Shown piece by piece: positions 5,177 through 5,220 of a stretch of DNA of 5,220 nucleotides. A model generated the notes under the pieces. That model saw nothing but the letters and a program-made list of their open reading frames with translations. It did not search any database and was not told where the DNA came from. Within the stretch, counting starts at the first letter, position 1. Every line of letters starts with the position of its first letter. Both the position numbers and the translations under genes were made by a program. Origin of the DNA: Terriglobales bacterium (GTDB taxonomy: Bacteria; Acidobacteriota; Terriglobia; Terriglobales; Acidobacteriaceae); assembly GCA_015655365.1 (NCBI GenBank), contig JAATFE010000268.1, forward strand, positions 1 through 5,220. Direction: 5' to 3'.

Positions 5177-5220
5177 ACAAACCGGGTGCCGGGTGCCCCA
5201 GCTTCGGCGCAGCTTTACCG
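5177..5220. repeat. Second, truncated copy of the GGGTGCCCCAG repeat
   Basis: ACAAACC (5177-5183) and GGGTGCCCCAG (5191-5201) both recur, in the same order, at 4974-4980 and 4982-4992. Here CCGGGTG is also doubled (5182-5188 and 5189-5195). After the shared block the sequence CTTCGGC starts a different stem, whose other arm would lie beyond the window. It begins 20 nt after the peptidase stop codon. Confidence 0.55.

Noticed and set aside
5157..5220. Rho-independent terminator after the peptidase gene
   Set aside because: No complete stem followed by a T run is present; the only stem-like sequence is the truncated repeat, whose second arm is outside the window.

Overview
The window is a GC-rich stretch of bacterial chromosome. 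Gene content, gene order and two kinds of dispersed palindrome suggest an Acidobacteriota (Terriglobia, Koribacter-like) genome. The lineage call rests on recalled resemblance: a DUF1844 protein next to YgfZ, and repeats whose translations read HDFSRAV and GPLGPEG. No search was run.

Left part, minus strand (1-3093): four tightly packed genes read right to left. They are a YgfZ-type folate-binding protein, a DUF1844 protein, a PhnP-like metallo-beta-lactamase-fold hydrolase and a RibF bifunctional riboflavin kinase/FAD synthetase that runs off the left edge. The gaps are 43, 6 and 4 nt, so this is very probably one operon. RibF makes FMN and FAD, YgfZ supports iron-sulfur enzymes using folate, and the PhnP-like enzyme is a phosphodiesterase with all its metal ligands intact. 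A shared cofactor-maintenance theme is plausible but inferred.

Middle (3094-3440): a divergent intergenic region. It holds a TATAAT box facing ygfZ and, near its right end, a pair of short palindromes that both have a TTTA centre. The reading frame of the right-hand gene stays open through this whole region back to an ATG at 3219 that has a good Shine-Dalgarno sequence, so the start of that gene is uncertain.

Right part, plus strand (3441-5156): one gene for a predicted exported zinc peptidase. It has a signal peptide, a Pro/Gln-rich linker, HELTH and a downstream EGQA. Its 3' portion contains a long palindrome read in frame as protein. A related repeat copy begins about 20 bases after the stop codon and is cut by the window edge.

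No RNA gene, CRISPR array, transposase or phage gene was seen. There is no evidence of a new multi-gene system. The most interesting signal is palindromic sequence inside or fused to reading frames: twice at the peptidase gene and once in the DUF1844 linker.
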